A stretch of DNA of 16,705 nt from an uncultured Eubacteriales bacterium (lineage in GTDB: Bacteria > Bacillota > Clostridia > Oscillospirales > CAG-272). Location of the stretch: positions 1 through 16,705 of the forward strand of contig CASEEB010000091.1 in assembly GCA_949286815.1 (NCBI GenBank), in the 5' to 3' direction. Positions within the stretch are counted from its first letter, which is position 1; the number at the start of each line of letters is the position of its first letter. Positions 14,479 to 16,705 of this stretch are shown here, piece by piece. The notes beneath the pieces were generated by a model, which worked only from the letters and a program-made list of their open reading frames with translations, was not told the origin of the DNA and made no database searches. The position numbers and the translations under genes were made by a program.

Positions 14479-14523
14479 CAGTGGGAGATTGTATCTCCCC
14501 GCTGGAAAAATCAAGTGGCGCCC
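14479..14523 (+). other. partial second T-box-like element (stem III plus antiterminator remnant)
   Basis: After the T-box terminator and before tyrS, a hairpin CAGTGGGAGA/TCTCCCCGCTG (14479-14504) is followed by GGAAAAATCAAG (14504-14515), an exact 12-base repeat of 14376-14387 in the working T-box. It then continues TGGCGCCCGC, where the first copy reads GTGGTACCACGG. The order hairpin, spacer, TGG-containing box repeats the 3' half of a T-box. No stem I fits into the roughly 40 bases before it and no U-tract follows, so it looks like a vestigial tandem T-box. Confidence 0.5.
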
Positions 14524-14596
14524 GCCTAAGAGGAAAGGGGACGTCTTAATTTAGTTATACTGTGTAAATATTGATAATATCGGAGGTTATTTAAAA

Positions 14597-15820
14597 ATGC
14601 AGATTTATGAAGAACTTGTCAGGCGCGGCTTGATTGCGCAAGTGACAAATGAGGAAGAAATCAAAAATCTTATAAACAACGGCAAAGCGGTCTTCTACAT
14701 CGGCTTTGACTGCACGGCAGACAGCCTTACGGCAGGGCACTTTATGGCGCTGACGCTTATGAAGCGGCTGCAAATGGCGGGAAATAAGCCTATCGCCCTG
14801 ATAGGCGGCGGAACGACAATGATAGGCGACCCGTCAGGCAGAACCGACATGAGGAAAATGCTGACCAAGGAAGATATTGACCACAACGCGCTTTGCTTTA
14901 AACGTCAGATGTCGAAATTCATTGATTTCGGCGAGGGAAAAGCCATGATGATAAACAACGCTGACTGGCTTTTGAATTTGAATTACATCGAACTTCTGCG
15001 AGACGTGGGCGCTTGCTTTTCGGTGAACAGGATGCTTACCGCGGAATGCTACAAGCAGAGAATGGAAAAAGGTCTTTCGTTCCTTGAATTCAACTATATG
15101 ATAATGCAGTCATATGATTTTTACTATTTATTCAAGAATTACAACTGCACGCTTCAGTTCGGCGGCGACGACCAGTGGTCAAATATGCTTGGTGGCACAG
15201 AGCTTATCAGAAGAAAGCTCGGTAAGGACGCAAACGCGATGACAATTACCCTTCTTACCGACTCTCAGGGAAAGAAAATGGGCAAAACCGCGGGCAACGC
15301 CGTTTGGCTCGACCCGAATAAGACTTCTCCGTACGACTTCTATCAATATTGGAGAAATGTCGATGACGCCGACGTCTTAAAGTGCATCAGAATGCTCACT
15401 TTCCTGCCGCTTGAACAGATCGACGAAATGGACGGTTGGGAGGGCGCGAAGCTCAATCAGGCAAAGGAAATTCTGGCTTATGAGCTCACAAAAACGGTTC
15501 ACGGGGAAGAAGAGGCAAACAAAGCTCAGGCAAGCGCAAAGGCTTTGTTCGGCTCGGGAGATGAAGCCGACATTCCCACCGTCACTTTATGTGAAGATGA
15601 CTTTACAGACGGTATTATTGATATTCCCTCAATTCTCGTAAAATCGGGACTGGTCAAGTCCAAATCAGAGGCAAGACAGGCAATACTTCAGGGCGGAGTT
15701 ACGATAGACGGAGATAAAATAACCGACGTAAAAGCAACTTGCGCAAAAGAAAAATTAACCGAAGGCATATTGATAAGAAAAGGCAAAAAATCATATATGA
15801 AAGTTGTTTACAAAGCCTGA
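14597..15820 (+). CDS. tyrS: tyrosyl-tRNA synthetase
   Basis: This class Ic aminoacyl-tRNA synthetase of 407 residues charges tRNA-Tyr. It has YIGFDCTADSLTAGHFMAL (34-52), whose AGHF replaces the HIGH signature as in the common TyrS lineage. It also has the tyrosine-pocket stretches GGGTTMIGDPSGR, NYMIMQSYDFYYL and QFGGDDQWSNM, and KKMGKT (226-231) in the role of KMSKS. A C-terminal S4-like RNA-binding domain (IPSILVKSGLVKSKSEARQAILQGGVTIDGDKI) closes the protein. Length and order match full-length bacterial TyrS. GGAGG lies 10 bases before the ATG. Expression is governed by the T-box. No terminator is visible after the stop, so reading may continue into the acetyltransferase gene. Confidence 0.97.
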   Translation: MQIYEELVRRGLIAQVTNEEEIKNLINNGKAVFYIGFDCTADSLTAGHFMALTLMKRLQMAGNKPIALIGGGTTMIGDPSGRTDMRKMLTKEDIDHNALCFKRQMSKFIDFGEGKAMMINNADWLLNLNYIELLRDVGACFSVNRMLTAECYKQRMEKGLSFLEFNYMIMQSYDFYYLFKNYNCTLQFGGDDQWSNMLGGTELIRRKLGKDANAMTITLLTDSQGKKMGKTAGNAVWLDPNKTSPYDFYQYWRNVDDADVLKCIRMLTFLPLEQIDEMDGWEGAKLNQAKEILAYELTKTVHGEEEANKAQASAKALFGSGDEADIPTVTLCEDDFTDGIIDIPSILVKSGLVKSKSEARQAILQGGVTIDGDKITDVKATCAKEKLTEGILIRKGKKSYMKVVYKA

Positions 15821-15840
15821 CGCAAGTTGCACAGGTCTTG

Positions 15841-15912
15841 AAGCAAGCTTATAACAAGTTTTAAAACAAGTTTTGGAACAAGTTTTAAAGCAAGTCCTAA
15901 AGCAAGTTTGGT
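15841..15912 (+). repeat. six tandem 12-bp repeats between tyrS and the acetyltransferase gene
   Basis: Consecutive 12-base units read AAGCAAGCTTAT, AACAAGTTTTAA, AACAAGTTTTGG, AACAAGTTTTAA, AGCAAGTCCTAA and AGCAAGTTTGGT; units 2 and 4 are identical. A degenerate CGCAAGTTGCAC begins at 15821. The array fills most of the 125-base gap and ends about 34 bases before the acetyltransferase ATG. The core AAAACAAGTTTT is itself a short inverted repeat. The unit length is a multiple of three, but no gene spans it. Confidence 0.9.
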
Positions 15913-15945
15913 AAAACGCTGTTTTCGCGGGAAAGGAAATGACTT

Positions 15946-16482
15946 ATGAATGAAAAAATAACAATCAGGCTAATTGACGAAAAAAACAGCCGGGACATTA
16001 ATATTCCGAATGAACCGTTTATGATTTTCGGCAGGATGATACCGACATACGCAAATGAAAAATGGGATTACACAACAGAAGAATTTTCCGAAAAAGTACA
16101 GATGTGCTTCCCTGATGAGAATTACCGCTATGAGGAAATGGCGGAGAACAGCGTTTTTTTAGGCGCATACGACAAAGGCAAATGCATAGGGCTTGCCATT
16201 CTGCAAAACGCGTTTTTCAAGTATATGTATCTTTACGACCTTAAAGTGAATCAGGCTTACCGGCGTTCGGGAGTAGCCCTGTCGCTGATTAAAAAAGCCG
16301 GTGAGATAGCATTAGATAAAGGCTATCGCGGGATATACACTCAGGGTCAGGACAACAACCTCGGAGCCTGTCTGTTCTACCTCAGGTCAGGTTTCGTTAT
16401 AGGAGGACTTGACACAAAGGTTTATCAGGGAACGCTTCAGGAGGACAAAAAAGATATATATTTTTATCTGGATTTGAAATAA
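15946..16482 (+). CDS. GNAT acetyltransferase, streptothricin-acetyltransferase-like (SatA/Sat4)
   Basis: The 178-residue protein has the GNAT fold: acetyl-CoA-binding LYDLKVNQAYRRSGVALSL (96-114, with Arg106-Arg107-Ser-Gly-Val-Ala as pyrophosphate loop) and the C-terminal YTQGQDNNLGACLFYLRSGF (131-150). NEPFMIFGRMIPTYANEKWDYT (22-43) and the QDNNLxACxFYxxxGF segment resemble Sat4 and Bacillus SatA, which N-acetylate the beta-lysine chain of streptothricin. Many genomic members of this branch have no shown resistance role, so the substrate is uncertain. GGAAA lies about 10 bases before the ATG. The gene follows tyrS by 125 bases, filled by a tandem repeat, with no evident own promoter. Confidence 0.8.
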   Translation: MNEKITIRLIDEKNSRDINIPNEPFMIFGRMIPTYANEKWDYTTEEFSEKVQMCFPDENYRYEEMAENSVFLGAYDKGKCIGLAILQNAFFKYMYLYDLKVNQAYRRSGVALSLIKKAGEIALDKGYRGIYTQGQDNNLGACLFYLRSGFVIGGLDTKVYQGTLQEDKKDIYFYLDLK

Positions 16483-16534
16483 ACACGAAAAAACATCGCA
16501 TTCTTCCCTTTCCGTCCGAAATCAATTAATTATA

Positions 16535-16564
16535 TTCCGAACGCTGCATAATGTCGCATATAAT
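16535..16564 (+). promoter_or_regulatory. possible promoter of the exported-protein gene
   Basis: TTCCGA (16535-16540), an 18-base spacer and TATAAT (16559-16564) give a plausible promoter. A second TATAAT-like hexamer follows about 10 bases later without a matching -35. Confidence 0.4.
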
Positions 16565-16593
16565 AATACTATAATGTTTTCCAGACTATCCCC

Positions 16594-16609
16594 ACAGCCA
16601 TTAGGCTGT
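16594..16609 (+). promoter_or_regulatory. small hairpin just upstream of a ribosome binding site
   Basis: ACAGCC and GGCTGT pair perfectly around ATTA and end 4 bases before the AAAGGAGG of the next gene. It has no U-tract, so it is more likely a 5' leader structure than a terminator. Confidence 0.35.
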
Positions 16610-16628
16610 CAATAAAGGAGGCAAGGAG

Positions 16629-16705
16629 ATGAACTCAAAGAAATCAGGTATATTTACCCTGTTGTTTAGCGTCCTGTTACTGTTCGGAAGCATACCGTCC
16701 GGAGC
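16629..16705 (+). CDS. secreted or membrane protein, signal-peptide start only (runs off the right edge)
   Basis: An ATG preceded at 7 bases by a near-perfect AAAGGAGG (16614-16621) opens a frame that stays open for 25 codons to the window edge. The peptide starts MNSKKSGIFTLLFSVLLLFG: a short positive N-terminus (two lysines) and a leucine-rich hydrophobic core, as in Sec signal peptides. The mature protein is outside the window, so no function can be given. Confidence 0.75.
   Translation, partial: MNSKKSGIFTLLFSVLLLFGSIPSG

Noticed and set aside
15841..15912. The tandem repeat as a CRISPR array
   Set aside because: Units are contiguous 12-mers with no unique spacers and no cas genes nearby.

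Overview
The window looks like a chromosomal stretch of an anaerobic Gram-positive bacterium of the Clostridia (Eubacteriales/Oscillospirales type, probably an uncultured gut lineage). The support is a single-chain pyruvate:ferredoxin oxidoreductase, a T-box-controlled tyrS, sigma-A promoters of the TTGACA-17-TATAAT type, strong AGGAGG-like ribosome binding sites and TTG starts. No database was consulted, so the taxonomic placement is an inference.

Left part (1-3188): a partial acyl-ACP thioesterase and a class II fructose-bisphosphate aldolase lie on the minus strand, with a strong hairpin between them. Next is a MazF/NdoA-type toxin with no visible antitoxin, then a plus-strand TIM-barrel sugar isomerase/epimerase of unknown substrate with its own consensus promoter and a leader of about 135 nt.

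Centre (3335-10194): nifJ (PFOR), the central fermentation enzyme, has its own promoter and ends at a bidirectional terminator. It is followed by a compact DNA-damage cassette. Three tightly packed minus-strand genes encode an XRE-family regulator, an ImmA/IrrE-type metallopeptidase and an SRAP (HMCES/YedK-type) abasic-site protein. A Y-family translesion polymerase is transcribed divergently. The intergenic region between the two arms holds three copies of one dyad operator. One copy exactly fills the spacer of a perfect TTGACA-N17-TATAAT promoter for the polymerase. The layout reads as a self-contained repressor/protease damage switch, analogous to DdrO/PprI(IrrE) of Deinococcus or ImmR/ImmA of ICEBs1, controlling lesion bypass and abasic-site protection. 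It is the most interesting item in the window.

Right-centre (10166-14073): a minus-strand L-rhamnose catabolic pair. A xylose-isomerase-like protein with an L-rhamnose-isomerase-like metal motif is read from a perfect promoter that has a palindromic operator downstream. An intrinsic terminator follows, then a cytoplasmic GH78 alpha-L-rhamnosidase whose real start is a TTG after a perfect Shine-Dalgarno.

Right end (14118-16705): a consensus promoter, a tyrosine T-box leader, a second partial T-box-like element and tyrS. Then come six 12-bp tandem repeats, a SatA/Sat4-like GNAT acetyltransferase, and the first 25 codons of an exported protein that runs off the window.
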